Assembly: GCF_000374305.1 (NCBI RefSeq)
Contig: NZ_KB894093.1
Span: 62,001 to 126,000 of the forward strand
Direction of reading: 5' to 3'
DNA: 64,000 bases
DNA from: Actinomadura flavalba DSM 45200
GTDB lineage: Bacteria > Actinomycetota > Actinomycetes > Streptosporangiales > Streptosporangiaceae
Under the pieces are notes generated by a model. That model saw only the letters and a list, made by a program, of their open reading frames with translations, did not search any database and was not told the DNA's origin. Made by a program: the position numbers and the translations under genes. Numbering within the stretch: the stretch's first letter is position 1; the number at the start of each line of letters is the position of its first letter. This document shows positions 45,158 through 54,455 of the stretch, one piece after another.

Positions 45158-45208
45158 ATATTGACAGCCATCGAATCAGAGGGCAACTTTGAATAGAGGA
45201 ACTTCGAT
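45158..45208. promoter_or_regulatory. Divergent arsR/arsI promoters with ArsR palindrome
   Basis: ATCGAA (45170-45175) and TTCGAT (45203-45208) form a spaced inverted repeat. For arsR: TTGCCC (plus 45181-45186), 17-base spacer, CAATAT (plus 45158-45163), six bases to ATG. For arsI: TTGACA (45161-45166) overlaps the left half-site. Binding would block both genes. Confidence 0.55.
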
Positions 45209-45230
45209 ACAAGCACCTGGGGAGACCGTC

Positions 45231-45692
45231 ATGTCCCGTGTCCAGCTCGCCCTGCGCGTCGCCGACCTGGAGGCGTCGATCGCCTTCTACTCCCGGCTCT
45301 TCGGCGCCGAGCCCGCCAAGATCCGCCCCGGCTACGCCAACTTCGCCGTCACCGAGCCGCCGCTCAAGCTCGTCCTGCTGGAGGGCGAGACCGGCGAGGC
45401 GACCCGCCTGGACCACCTCGGCGTCGAGGTCGCCACCACCGACGAGGTGGCGGCCGCGACGTCCCGGCTCGCGGAGTCGGGGCTGGCGACGTTCGCGCAG
45501 AACGACACGTCCTGCTGCTACGCCCTCCAGGACAAGGTCTGGGTCACCGCCCCCGGCGCCGAGCCCTGGGAGGTCTACACCGTGAAGGCCGACGCCGACA
45601 CCCTCGGCACGAGCGCCGACGACGCCTGCTGCGCCACCGGCCAGGCCGAGCCCGCCCCGGCCAGGGGCGGTTGCGGGTGCCGCCCGAGCTGA
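45231..45692 (+). CDS. arsI: ArsI/CadI-like VOC-family dioxygenase
   Basis: 153-residue VOC-fold protein. Family ArsI cleaves the carbon-arsenic bond of methylarsenite; CadI is the mycobacterial relative. The vicinal cysteines C95-C96 (DTSCCYALQDKVWV), His62 in RLDHLGVEV, Glu114 in EPWEVYTVKAD and Gln5 form the expected arsenic and iron sites. A cysteine-rich tail (CCATG...GGCGC) resembles ArsI tails. ATG 45231 after GGGGAGA. Divergent from arsR, supporting arsenic control. Detoxification of organoarsenicals is the likely role. Confidence 0.9.
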   Translation: MSRVQLALRVADLEASIAFYSRLFGAEPAKIRPGYANFAVTEPPLKLVLLEGETGEATRLDHLGVEVATTDEVAAATSRLAESGLATFAQNDTSCCYALQDKVWVTAPGAEPWEVYTVKADADTLGTSADDACCATGQAEPAPARGGCGCRPS

Positions 45693-45713
45693 GCCCCGCT
45701 GGACGGGCCCGGC

Positions 45714-45878
45714 TCAGGAGGCGGGCGTCGCCGCCGGTTCCGCGACGGTCGCCGCGTCGGACGGGAGCGGCACGCTGAACGAGCCGAGCTTGAGGGCCAG
45801 CACCTCCAGTGCCGCGACGGCGAGCACCAGCGCCACACCGATCAACGCAACCCGGACACGACCCACGTGGCTGTTCAC
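45714..45878 (-). CDS. 54-residue single-helix membrane peptide
   Basis: GTG 45878 with GGAAGG eight bases upstream; one helix (VALIGVALVLAVAALEVLAL, ~9-29) and a short Ser/Ala/Pro-rich outer tail. Convergent with arsI. Coding use looks normal for this genome. Function unknown. Confidence 0.5.
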   Translation of the reverse strand: MNSHVGRVRVALIGVALVLAVAALEVLALKLGSFSVPLPSDAATVAEPAATPAS

Positions 45879-46195
45879 TTATGCACCTTCCGACCCCAAT
45901 GCGAGTGTCCGAAATTATCAGCAACCCATAGGAAACATGACGTGAACGGCGTGACTCCCCTCTCACCCGTCCCGCGCGGACGCGCACCCGAGCGGAGAAC
46001 GGCCATCGGCGTCACCGCGCTCATACGGGACGGCGACCGCGCGTCACCACGTCCCGACGTCGCGACGCCCGCGCCGCCGGACGCGCCCGCGAAGCGCGGG
46101 TGGACGGGGACGCACAGGTCCGATTCGCTATCGCACGTTGCGCGAACGTGACAAGGTAGGACGAGGAGATCCGCCCCCGGCAACAGAGGAGTGCG
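45879..46195. other. 317-base gene-free region
   Basis: No convincing gene. The right end (46130-46195) holds the ribosome site for the REC-domain gene, and the left end likely holds the promoter of the small membrane peptide (GATAAT on the minus strand near 45915). The middle looks unremarkable. Confidence 0.5.
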
Positions 46196-46798
46196 GTGCA
46201 CCCCAGCCCCGTCAGGATTCTCGCCGTCGACGACCGCGACGAGAACCTCGTCGCCCTGTCCGCGGTGCTCGACGCGCTGCCGGTCGAGGTCGTCGCGGTC
46301 ACGTCCGGGCAGGCGGCGCTCAAGGAACTGCTCGGCGACGACTTCGCGCTCATCCTGCTCGACGTCGTGATGCCCGGCATGGACGGATTCGAGACGGCCG
46401 GGCACATCAAGAGCCGCCCCAAGACCCGCGACGTCCCGATCATCTTCCTGACCGCCGCCGGAGACGACGGCGAGGAGGCGTACCGGGGCTATGCGGCCGG
46501 CGCCGCCGACTACCTCACCAAGCCGTTCGACCCGTGGCTGCTGCGGGCCAAGGTGTCGGTGTTCGTCGAACTGCACCGCCGCAACCTCGAACTGGCGCAC
46601 CAGGCGTCCGTACTGCGCCGCACCACCGCCGACGACGGCGCCGTCCGCGCGATCGTGGACGGCCCGATCGCCCGGCTGGAGGCCGAGGCGGCCCGGCTGC
46701 GCGAGGTCTCCGGCGTGCCGTCCGGCGCGCTGGCCGGGCTCGACGCCGAACTGGGCGACCTGCGCAAGGCGCTGGAGGCGCTGGCCGCGCGCGGCTGA
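46196..46798 (+). CDS. Stand-alone receiver-domain response regulator
   Basis: 200 residues. Receiver domain ~7-120: acidic DD (AVDDRDENLVAL), phospho-acceptor Asp in LILLDVVMPGMDGF (~57), Thr in FLTAAG, Lys in YLTKPFD (~110). The remaining ~80 residues are a charged helical region without DNA-binding motif. GTG 46196 with GAGGAG upstream. Such proteins often serve as partners of hybrid sensor kinases. Ends one base from the convergent kinase gene. Confidence 0.85.
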   Translation: MHPSPVRILAVDDRDENLVALSAVLDALPVEVVAVTSGQAALKELLGDDFALILLDVVMPGMDGFETAGHIKSRPKTRDVPIIFLTAAGDDGEEAYRGYAAGAADYLTKPFDPWLLRAKVSVFVELHRRNLELAHQASVLRRTTADDGAVRAIVDGPIARLEAEAARLREVSGVPSGALAGLDAELGDLRKALEALAARG

Positions 46799-46799
46799 C

Positions 46800-48158
46800 T
46801 CAGGGCGCGGCGGGAACGACCGCGACGGCGGGCGGCACCGGCGCGGGCAGCGCGGACGTCTCGGCCAGCCGCTGCCGGATGATGAACGCCCCCGCCAGCA
46901 CCGCCGCGACCGCGAGCACCACCGCGATCGTCACGATGATCATCGTCTTGCGGCGTTCCCGGTCGGCCCCGCCGCGCGCCGGCCGCTGCTCCTGCCACGA
47001 CGGATAGTGCTGCCCGCCCGGCGGCGTCTGCGGCGGGAACACCGGGCCGCTCGGCGCGGTGCCGGAGTCCTGGGCGGTCCAGCCGCCGGGCGGCGTGCCG
47101 GGCGGGTCGAAGCCCTGGGGACGCGGCTCCCACCGGCCCGGCTCCAGCAGCGTCCGCGCCTCGGGCTCGGCCGGGACGGGCGGACGTCCGTGCTCGGCCG
47201 TCCACGTGCTCCGGGACCGGTCGCGGCGGGTGCGCGGTTCGAGTTCGGCCGAGTCGAGCACGGTGTCGGCGGCGCGCTCGGGGACGCCGAACCGCGCGGA
47301 CGGCTCGTCCACGATGGTGCCGTCGACGAACGTCGCGGGCGCGTCCGGCATCGACGCGACCCGGGACAGCAGCGGTTCGGCCTGCGCGCCCGTCATCCGG
47401 AAGCGCGGCTCGCGGGCGAGCAGGCCGTCCAGGACGTCGGCGAGCGGGCCCGCGTTGCGGGCGGGCGGCACCGGCTCCAGCAGCGCGGCCTGGAGCGACG
47501 ACATCGCGTCGGAGCGCTCGTAGGGCGACCGGCCCTCCAGCGCCGCGTACATCGTGGCGCCGAGCGCCCACAGGTCGGAGGCGGGCACGGCGCGCTCACC
47601 GCGCGCCCGCTCCGGCGGGATGTAGGCGGGCGAGCCCATGACCAGGCCCGTCTGGGTGAGGGTGGCGTCGCCCTCCATCTGGGCGATGCCGAAGTCGGTG
47701 AGGACGACCCGCCCGGACGCGGTGATCAGCACGTTGCTGGGCTTGACGTCGCGGTGCAGGATGCCCTTCTCGTGCGCGGCGCGCAGCGCGGCGAGCATCT
47801 GGAGGCCGATCTCGGCGACGCGGCGGTGCGGCAGCGCGCCCTGCTCCAGGTGGTCTTGCAAAGAGCTGGCGCGGACCAGCTCCATGACGATCCACGGCCG
47901 GTCGGACTCCTCGACGACGTCGTGCACGGTGACGACGCCGGGGTGGTTCAGCCGCGCCGACGCCCGCGCCTCGCGGAACGTCCGCTCGTACAGCACGTCG
48001 CGCTCGGCGTGGGTGAGCCCCGGCGGCAGCACGATCTCCTTGACCGCGACCTCGCGGTCGAGCATCCGGTCGTGGGCCCGCCACACGGTGCCCATCCCGC
48101 CCCGGCCCACCACCGCGTCGAGCCGGTAGCGACCGCCGAGGAACCTGTCCTGTGCCAT
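46800..48158 (-). CDS. Ser/Thr protein kinase, single-pass membrane
   Basis: 452 residues. Kinase domain ~8-265: GRGGMGTVWRA, VAVKE (ATP Lys ~40), HRDVKPSNVL (~137), DFGIAQ (~157), activation segment DATLTQTGLVMGSPAYIPPE. A ~130-residue Pro/Arg-rich linker leads to one helix (~403-425) and a short ~25-residue outer tail. PknB-type Hanks kinase without PASTA domains. Paralogous to the neighbouring kinase at 48326, with the same activation-loop wording. Regulates targets by phosphorylation; targets unknown. Confidence 0.93.
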   Translation of the reverse strand: MAQDRFLGGRYRLDAVVGRGGMGTVWRAHDRMLDREVAVKEIVLPPGLTHAERDVLYERTFREARASARLNHPGVVTVHDVVEESDRPWIVMELVRASSLQDHLEQGALPHRRVAEIGLQMLAALRAAHEKGILHRDVKPSNVLITASGRVVLTDFGIAQMEGDATLTQTGLVMGSPAYIPPERARGERAVPASDLWALGATMYAALEGRSPYERSDAMSSLQAALLEPVPPARNAGPLADVLDGLLAREPRFRMTGAQAEPLLSRVASMPDAPATFVDGTIVDEPSARFGVPERAADTVLDSAELEPRTRRDRSRSTWTAEHGRPPVPAEPEARTLLEPGRWEPRPQGFDPPGTPPGGWTAQDSGTAPSGPVFPPQTPPGGQHYPSWQEQRPARGGADRERRKTMIIVTIAVVLAVAAVLAGAFIIRQRLAETSALPAPVPPAVAVVPAAP

Positions 48159-48325
48159 GTCCGCCTGGTCCGCCTCGCCGCCGTCCGCCAGTACCCGTGC
48201 CGTGATTCGGACGCGCTCACACGCCCGCCGGTTTCATTTCACGCCACCGAGCCCACCCCGTCCAGGTCATTGTTCACGGTACGGCGTGTTTCGTTCCACT
48301 CGTTGCGCGCCAAGACCGACGCGGG

Positions 48326-50020
48326 TCAGTCGTCGGCGGGCTTGAAGAGCCGGTAGACCGGGTCGAGGTCGGCGAGCGTCTTGTCCCAGTCGTCGGCGGG
48401 CGCCGACAGCAGGATGGCGTAGCCGTGGCCGTTCTGGACGAACCCCCGGTTCAGGGCGCGCATCCGGCCGCCGTTGCCGGAGTACGTCCACTCCCAGTCG
48501 GCGGACTTGGCGCCGCTGGGGTCGCTGACCGGCTCGCCCTTCTCCACCGGCTCGATCTTGATGAGCCGGTACCCGCTGAAGCGCCGCTTGCCGGTCGGCT
48601 CGTACTGCTGCCAGTCCTTCAGCGCGCTCGGGTTGGGGTTGTCGGTCTGGCCGATCTGGATGTAGGTGCGGCGGTCGGGCGAGCGGAAGAAGTGGTTCTG
48701 CGCGTCGCGCCGCTCGGGGCCGCTCCAGCCGTCCGGGACGGCGACCTGGTAGCCCGTGCGGTCCTTGTGGAGGCGGAAGCCCGCCGGGACGCCCGTGGGC
48801 GACGAACTCGGCGTCGCGGACGGGGACGTCGGCGGGGTGGTGGAAGGGGCCGCCTTCGGGGACGACGGGGGCGCGGAGGTCGGGGTGTTCGCCCGGGGCG
48901 GGTCGTCGTCGGGGCGGGTGCTGGCGTAGACGACGGAGGCCACGGCGATGATGAGGACGACCGCGATCACCCCGACCAGCAGCACGTTGCGGCTCGGCGC
49001 CGCGAGGCCGCGGCGCGGGCGGGCCGGGGCCTGGGTCTCCTCGCCGACGGGCCAGGCGCCGCCGGACGGCGCGGCCGTGGTGCGCTCCGCCGGGGCGGGG
49101 TCGGGGGACGGCGCGGGGGTCACGGCCGGGATCTCGTCGGACGGCACCTCGACGGCCAGCGTGCGCTGGTCGTCGATGGTCTCGCGGCGGACGATGTCGT
49201 CCAGCAGGGCCCCGGCCTCGCGGGCGTCCATGCGCTCGTCGGGGTTCTTGCGGAGCAGGCCCTCGATGACGGGGCGCAGCCGCCCGGCGCGGTCGGGCGG
49301 GTCGGGCTCCTCGGAGATGACGGCGACGAGCGCGGCCATCGGCTCGTTGCGCTCGAACGGCGAGCGGCCGTGCAGCATCGCGTAGAGGGTGACGCCGAGC
49401 GACCACAGGTCGGACGCGGGACCGGCGGTGCGGCCCCGGGCGCGTTCGGGCGCGATGTAGGCGGGTGATCCCATGACCAGGCCGGTCTGGGTGAGCGTGG
49501 CGTCACCGGCGGCGGTCGCGATGCCGAAGTCGGTGATGACGGCGCGTTCCCCGTGCGGGACGGCGCCGGTGACCAGCACGTTGCTGGGCTTGACGTCGCG
49601 GTGCAGCACCCCGGCGTCGTGCGCGGCGTGCAGCGCGGCGAGCATCTGGCGGCCGAGGTCGGCGGCGCGGCGGACCTCCATCGGGCCGTCCTGCTTGATG
49701 ACCTGGTCGAGGGAGCGGGCGTGGATCAGCTCCATGATGATCCACGGCCGGCCGTCCTCCTCGACGACGTCGTAGACGGTGACGACGCCGGGGTGGCCGA
49801 GCCGGGCGGCGGTGCGCGCCTCACGGAACGTGCGCTTGTGGTGCACCGCGCGTTCCTCGTCGGTGAGCCCGTGCGGGAGGATGACCTCCTTGACCGCTAC
49901 GTCTCGCCCGAGGACTTCATCGTGAGCCTGCCAGACCGTCCCCATGCCGCCGCGACCGACGTGCGTCTGAAGTCGGTAGCGACGGGCGAGCAGACGCCCG
50001 CCGGTGGTCTCATTCGGCAT
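48326..50020 (-). CDS. Ser/Thr protein kinase with extracytoplasmic sensor domain
   Basis: ~564 residues from ATG 50020 (alternatives 50032 and 50074). Kinase domain: GRGGMGTVWQA, VAVKE, HRDVKPSNVL, DFGIAT, activation segment DATLTQTGLVMGSPAYIAPE. Helix ~344-366 (NVLLVGVIAVVLIIAVASVV), a Ser/Thr/Pro linker, then a ~140-residue globular outer domain (GYQVAVPDGWSG, WEWTYSGNGG, PVYRLFKPAD) that probably senses an envelope ligand. Divergent from lysX across ~150 bases. Confidence 0.93.
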   Translation of the reverse strand: MPNETTGGRLLARRYRLQTHVGRGGMGTVWQAHDEVLGRDVAVKEVILPHGLTDEERAVHHKRTFREARTAARLGHPGVVTVYDVVEEDGRPWIIMELIHARSLDQVIKQDGPMEVRRAADLGRQMLAALHAAHDAGVLHRDVKPSNVLVTGAVPHGERAVITDFGIATAAGDATLTQTGLVMGSPAYIAPERARGRTAGPASDLWSLGVTLYAMLHGRSPFERNEPMAALVAVISEEPDPPDRAGRLRPVIEGLLRKNPDERMDAREAGALLDDIVRRETIDDQRTLAVEVPSDEIPAVTPAPSPDPAPAERTTAAPSGGAWPVGEETQAPARPRRGLAAPSRNVLLVGVIAVVLIIAVASVVYASTRPDDDPPRANTPTSAPPSSPKAAPSTTPPTSPSATPSSSPTGVPAGFRLHKDRTGYQVAVPDGWSGPERRDAQNHFFRSPDRRTYIQIGQTDNPNPSALKDWQQYEPTGKRRFSGYRLIKIEPVEKGEPVSDPSGAKSADWEWTYSGNGGRMRALNRGFVQNGHGYAILLSAPADDWDKTLADLDPVYRLFKPADD

Positions 50021-50166
50021 ATCCGCGACCATATCGACTTTCGCTGACACTGTTGGACTCGCCCCGCACGCCATAACCCCCTACCCGCTGGACGCGGGCG
50101 ACACCTGCGAGGTTCGCGACCTGCGCGAACACGGCACGACCACGAAGCGACGGCAGAGACACGGCG

Positions 50167-53100
50167 ATGGACGCGACACCCGGTACAAAGAAGACGACGA
50201 CACGGCGGACCCACGACGGGAGGCGCATGGGCAGCGGGCCGCGCGGAGAGTGGCGAGGTCTCATCGAGGCGTCCCCCACGATCTTCTTCTGGTTCACGCG
50301 GCTGTCGGGAATCCTCTCGCTGCTCTCGTGGGTGTCCTACGGGCTGATCATCGAGCTGACGGACATCTGGGCGCTGCGCTGGCTGGGCTATCTCGGCGGG
50401 TTCCCCAGCGTGCCGGTGGGCCTGCTGTGGATTCTGCTGTCGATGGGGGTGCGGCGCCGTAAGAAGGCGGCGTGGCGGCTGCTCGTCGTCGTGTTCGCCA
50501 CGTACGCGGCGCTCAGCCTCCTCGCGCTGCTCACGGGTCTGCTCGATCCGGCCGAGCCGACCCCGGTCGGGCTGGCCGTCACCGTGGTCGTCTACGGCGG
50601 GGCGCTGGTGCTCGTCCTGGCGTCGCGGAGCCAGTTCACCACGCTGCCCGACCGCCGCAACCGGCGACTCGCCCTCATCGTCTTCACAGGTCTGCTCATC
50701 GTCACCGGCGGGATAGGGACGCTGCTGGTCACGCTGACCGACCGCGACCCCGACGGCGGGTTCTGGACGCACCCGCTGTACGCGGTCGCGCAGACCGTCC
50801 TCGGCCCGCGCGTCACCGGCAAGCCGATCGACGTGATCGCGCCGTTCTGGGTGGACGTCATCCTGTGGGGCCTCGGCACGGGACTGCTCGTCGCGACGTT
50901 CTGGGCGCTGTTCCGGCCGGGCCACCGGGACGCGGTGCTCAGCCCCGACGAGGAGGTCGCGGCGCGCGCGCTGCTCGCCGAGCACGGCGACCAGGACTCC
51001 CTCGGCTACTTCGCGCTGCGCCGCGACAAGGACGTCATCGTCGCCCCGAACGGCCGCGCCGCCATCGCCTACCGGGTGGAGGGCGCGGTGTCGCTGGCCA
51101 GCGGCGACCCGCTGGGCGACCCCGAGGCGTGGGACCAGGCCATCGACGCGTGGCTCGGGGAGTGCCGCGCGCACGCGTGGATTCCCGGGGCGGTCAGCGT
51201 CGGTGAGCGGGCGGCGCGCATCTACGAGCGGCACGGCTTCGACGCGCTGGAACTGGGCGACGAGGCCATCCTCGACCTCACCGAGTTCAACCTGGACGGC
51301 CGCGAGATGCGGCAGGTGCGCCAGGCGGTGCGGCGCGTCGAGCGCGCCGGGTACACGGTGCGCATCCGGCGGCACGCGCAGATCTCCCCCGACGAGATGT
51401 CGCGGCTCATCCGCAGCGCCGACGCGTGGCGCGGCGAGGAGACCGAGCGCGGGTTCTCGATGGCGCTGGGCCGTCTCGGCGACCCCACCGACGGGCGCTG
51501 CGTCATGGTCGAGGCGTTCGACGCGCGCGGCGATCTGCGCGGGCTGCTCAGTTTCGTCCCGTGGGGCCGGACGGGGCTGTCCCTCGACCTGATGCGCCGC
51601 GACCGGGCCGCCGAGAACGGGCTGAACGAGTTCATGGTCGCCAAGCTGGCCGAGCAGGCGGCGGCGGTCGGCGCGCAGCAGCTCTCGCTGAACTTCGCGA
51701 TGCTGCGGTCGGCGTTCGAGCGCGGCGCGCGGATCGGGGCGGGGCCGGTGGCGCGGCTGTACTACCGGGTGCTGTCGTTCGCGTCGCGGTTCTACCAGCT
51801 TGAGTCGCTCTACCTGGCGAACGCGAAGTATCTGCCGCTGTGGCGTCCCCGGTACATCTGCTACCGGCAGAGCCGGCACCTGGTGCGGCTGGGCCTGGCC
51901 TACGCGCGGGCCGAGGGGTTCGTGCCGAGCCTGAGCCGCAACCGGCTGGACCGTGCCGCGCGGATCGTACCCTCCCCCGACCTGGTGGAGAAGATCGCGC
52001 TGATCGAGGCGGAGGCCGAGGCGCGGCGGGCGCCGACGCGGCGGCTGTCGGAGCAGGAGCGCGTCCGGCACGCCAAGCTCGACCGCATCCGCGCCGCCGG
52101 GCTCGACCCGTACCCGCTCGGCTACGACCGCACCGACGAGGCCGCGGACGTGCACGCCCGCTTCGCCGGGCTCGGCGCGGACGCGCACACGGGCGCGACG
52201 GTGTCGGTCGCGGGCCGCGTCGTCCTGGCCCGCGAGCACGGGCGGCTGATCTTCGTGACGCTGCGGGACGAGAGCGGCGACCTCCAGATCATGCTGTCGG
52301 AGGAGTGCGCGGGCGCCGAGGCGCTGGCGCGGTGGAAGGAACTGATCGACCTCGGTGACCAGGTCGGCGTGCGCGGCGAGGTCGTCACCTCCCGCACCGG
52401 GGAGCTGTCGGTGCTGGCGGCGTCGTGGACGCTGACGTCCAAGTGCCTGCGCCCGCTGCCGAACAAGCGCACCGGCCTGTCCGACCCGGAGGCGCGGGTG
52501 CGGCAGCGGTACGTCGACTTCATCGTCAACGACGACGCGCGCGCCATGCTGCACCGGCGCGGCGAGGCGGTCGCGGCCGTGCGGGACGTGCTGCGCGAGC
52601 GCGGCTACCTGGAGGTCGAGACGCCGATGCTCCAGCCCGTGCACGGCGGGGCGACGGCGCGTCCGTTCACGACGCGGATCAACGCCTACAACATGCGGCT
52701 CTACCTGCGGATCGCGCCGGAGCTGTACCTGAAGCGGCTGCTGGTCGGCGGCGCGGGCAAGGTGTTCGAGCTGAACCGCAACTTCCGCAACGAGGGCGTG
52801 TCGCCCAAGCACAACCCCGAGTTCACGATGCTGGAGGCGTACCAGCCGTACGGCGACTACGACACGATGGCCGTCCTCACCCGCGACCTGGTCATCGCGG
52901 CGGCGCGGGCGGCGCTGGGCACGACGGTGCTCGTGCGCGACGGCGTCGCGTACGACCTGGCCGAGCCGTGGCGGGAGATCACCGTGTACGGGTCGGTGTC
53001 GGAGGCGCTGGACGCGGCGGTCACGCCGGACACGCCGCGCGCGGACGTCGCCGCGCACGCGGAGGCGGCCGGGCTGAACGTCGATCCGGCGTGGGGGCAG

Positions 53101-53508
53101 GGGCGGATCGTGCAGGAGCTGTACGAGGCGCTGGTCGAGGAACATCTCATGGCGCCGACGTTCGTCCGCGACTATCCGGCCGAGACGTCGCCGCTGACGC
53201 GTCCGCACCGCGACGACCCGCGCCTCGCCGAGAAGTGGGACCTCATCGTCTTCGGCATGGAGCTGGGCACCGCCTACTCCGAGCTGATCGACCCCGTCCT
53301 GCAACGCGCGCGGCTCACCGAGCAGTCGCTTCAGGCCGCCGGGGGCGACCCCGAGGCGATGGAGCTGGACGAGGACTTCCTGCGCGCCCTGGAGTACGCG
53401 ATGCCCCCGGCCGGGGGCATGGGGATGGGGATCGACCGGCTGCTCATCATGCTGACCGGCCGGTCGATCCGCGAGACGATCCCGTTCCCGCTGGTGCGCG
53501 GCGAATAG
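50167..53508 (+). CDS. lysX: LysX, bifunctional lysylphosphatidylglycerol synthase / lysyl-tRNA synthetase
   Basis: 1113 residues (or 1093 from ATG 50227). N-terminal ~230 residues carry about six helices; ~250-540 is the DUF2156/MprF-like transferase domain (HGFDALELGDEAI, QVRQAVRRVERAGY, MARLYYRVLSFASRF); ~670-740 is the OB-fold tRNA-binding domain; ~770-1113 is a class II LysRS with motif 2 FRNEGVSPKHNPEFTMLEAY (~872) and motif 3 GMGMGIDRLLIML (~1084). It makes lysyl-tRNA and transfers lysine to phosphatidylglycerol, lowering surface charge and giving resistance to cationic peptides (known for mycobacterial LysX). Confidence 0.95.
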   Translation: MDATPGTKKTTTRRTHDGRRMGSGPRGEWRGLIEASPTIFFWFTRLSGILSLLSWVSYGLIIELTDIWALRWLGYLGGFPSVPVGLLWILLSMGVRRRKKAAWRLLVVVFATYAALSLLALLTGLLDPAEPTPVGLAVTVVVYGGALVLVLASRSQFTTLPDRRNRRLALIVFTGLLIVTGGIGTLLVTLTDRDPDGGFWTHPLYAVAQTVLGPRVTGKPIDVIAPFWVDVILWGLGTGLLVATFWALFRPGHRDAVLSPDEEVAARALLAEHGDQDSLGYFALRRDKDVIVAPNGRAAIAYRVEGAVSLASGDPLGDPEAWDQAIDAWLGECRAHAWIPGAVSVGERAARIYERHGFDALELGDEAILDLTEFNLDGREMRQVRQAVRRVERAGYTVRIRRHAQISPDEMSRLIRSADAWRGEETERGFSMALGRLGDPTDGRCVMVEAFDARGDLRGLLSFVPWGRTGLSLDLMRRDRAAENGLNEFMVAKLAEQAAAVGAQQLSLNFAMLRSAFERGARIGAGPVARLYYRVLSFASRFYQLESLYLANAKYLPLWRPRYICYRQSRHLVRLGLAYARAEGFVPSLSRNRLDRAARIVPSPDLVEKIALIEAEAEARRAPTRRLSEQERVRHAKLDRIRAAGLDPYPLGYDRTDEAADVHARFAGLGADAHTGATVSVAGRVVLAREHGRLIFVTLRDESGDLQIMLSEECAGAEALARWKELIDLGDQVGVRGEVVTSRTGELSVLAASWTLTSKCLRPLPNKRTGLSDPEARVRQRYVDFIVNDDARAMLHRRGEAVAAVRDVLRERGYLEVETPMLQPVHGGATARPFTTRINAYNMRLYLRIAPELYLKRLLVGGAGKVFELNRNFRNEGVSPKHNPEFTMLEAYQPYGDYDTMAVLTRDLVIAAARAALGTTVLVRDGVAYDLAEPWREITVYGSVSEALDAAVTPDTPRADVAAHAEAAGLNVDPAWGQGRIVQELYEALVEEHLMAPTFVRDYPAETSPLTRPHRDDPRLAEKWDLIVFGMELGTAYSELIDPVLQRARLTEQSLQAAGGDPEAMELDEDFLRALEYAMPPAGGMGMGIDRLLIMLTGRSIRETIPFPLVRGE

Positions 53509-53511
53509 CGG

Positions 53512-54384
53512 CTACTTCTCCGCCGCCGCGCCGCCCGCGCCGACCAGGCTCGTGTCGGCGCCCGCCGCCAGCCAGCGGCGCTCGTACTCACCGAGGCGGC
53601 TGCGGGAGTGGCGGGTGACGACGGCCGGGACGGCGGCGCGGAACGCCTGCATCGCGGGCAGCCAGCGCTGCCCGTAGACGTGCGGGCGGCGGCGGACCAG
53701 GCCGTCCACGAGCCGGTCGACGGTCGGTTCGAGGGCGTAGGTCCGGTTGGACGGGAACGGCAGCGAGGCGCGCATGTCGCGCAGCGCCGCGTCCCGGTCG
53801 GCGCCGCGCACCATGTCGGTGTCGGTCCAGCTCAGGTAGCCGATGCCGACGGTGACGCCGTGGTGGGCGACCTCGGCGCGCAGGCTGTGCGCGAACGCCT
53901 CCACGCCGGACTTGCTCGCGCAGTAGGCGGCCATCATCGGCGCCGCGCACAGGGCGGCGAGCGAGGCGACCTGGTAGAAGTGGCCGCGCGTGCCGCGCAG
54001 CGCGGGCAGGAAGGCGCGGGCGGTGTTGACGCTGCCGAGCAGGTTGACCTCGATGACGCGGGCGAACGTGCGCGGGTCGGAGTGCTCGACGGGGCCGCCG
54101 GTGGCGATGCCCGCGTTGGCGACGACGGCGTCCACGCGCCCGTAGTGGGCGACGACCTCGGCGGCGACGGCGTGCAGGGCGTCCTGGTCGGTGACGTCGA
54201 CGGTCCAGGCGCGGGCGCCGGGGCCGCACTCCTTGGCGGCCTGGGCCAGCTCGTCGGGTTCGAGGCCGAGCAGCGCGACGCGCATGCCGCGTTCGGTGAG
54301 GCGGCGCGCCATCAGCAGGCCGAGGCCGCGCGCCGCGCCCGTGACGACCGCGACGCGGCCCGAGACGTCCACCTGTGCACCCAC
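53512..54384 (-). CDS. Short-chain dehydrogenase/reductase
   Basis: 290-residue SDR. TGAARGLGLLMARRL (~15-30), NAG (~94), catalytic YCASK (Y~160, K~164) with Ser in VASLAAL (~147). GTG 54384 follows AAGGAG by six bases. Downstream of a MerR-type gene on the same strand, with a TCCCAACTGGGA palindrome in between. Substrate unknown. Confidence 0.88.
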   Translation of the reverse strand: MGAQVDVSGRVAVVTGAARGLGLLMARRLTERGMRVALLGLEPDELAQAAKECGPGARAWTVDVTDQDALHAVAAEVVAHYGRVDAVVANAGIATGGPVEHSDPRTFARVIEVNLLGSVNTARAFLPALRGTRGHFYQVASLAALCAAPMMAAYCASKSGVEAFAHSLRAEVAHHGVTVGIGYLSWTDTDMVRGADRDAALRDMRASLPFPSNRTYALEPTVDRLVDGLVRRRPHVYGQRWLPAMQAFRAAVPAVVTRHSRSRLGEYERRWLAAGADTSLVGAGGAAAEK

Positions 54385-54411
54385 GTGGTCTCCTTAGATC
54401 GTTCGTGCCAG

Positions 54412-54423
54412 TCCCAACTGGGA
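54412..54423. promoter_or_regulatory. Palindrome TCCCAACTGGGA before the SDR gene
   Basis: 5-bp perfect arms with an AC centre, 28 bases upstream of the SDR start and 32 bases past the MerR stop. A likely operator; the MerR protein at 54456 is the nearest candidate binder. Confidence 0.35.
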
Positions 54424-54455
54424 TCGGCAGCGTAACGCAGACCCGTATGGGGGTT

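Noticed and set aside
45867..46151. 94-residue plus-strand frame in the gap before the REC-domain gene
   Set aside because: No ribosome site, Arg/Pro-rich, no family; likely chance in GC-rich DNA.
49897..53304. Very long minus-strand reading frame opposite lysX
   Set aside because: It is the high-GC mirror of lysX; low-complexity Arg/Val/Gly/Pro-rich product without domains, while lysX shows clear motifs in the other strand.
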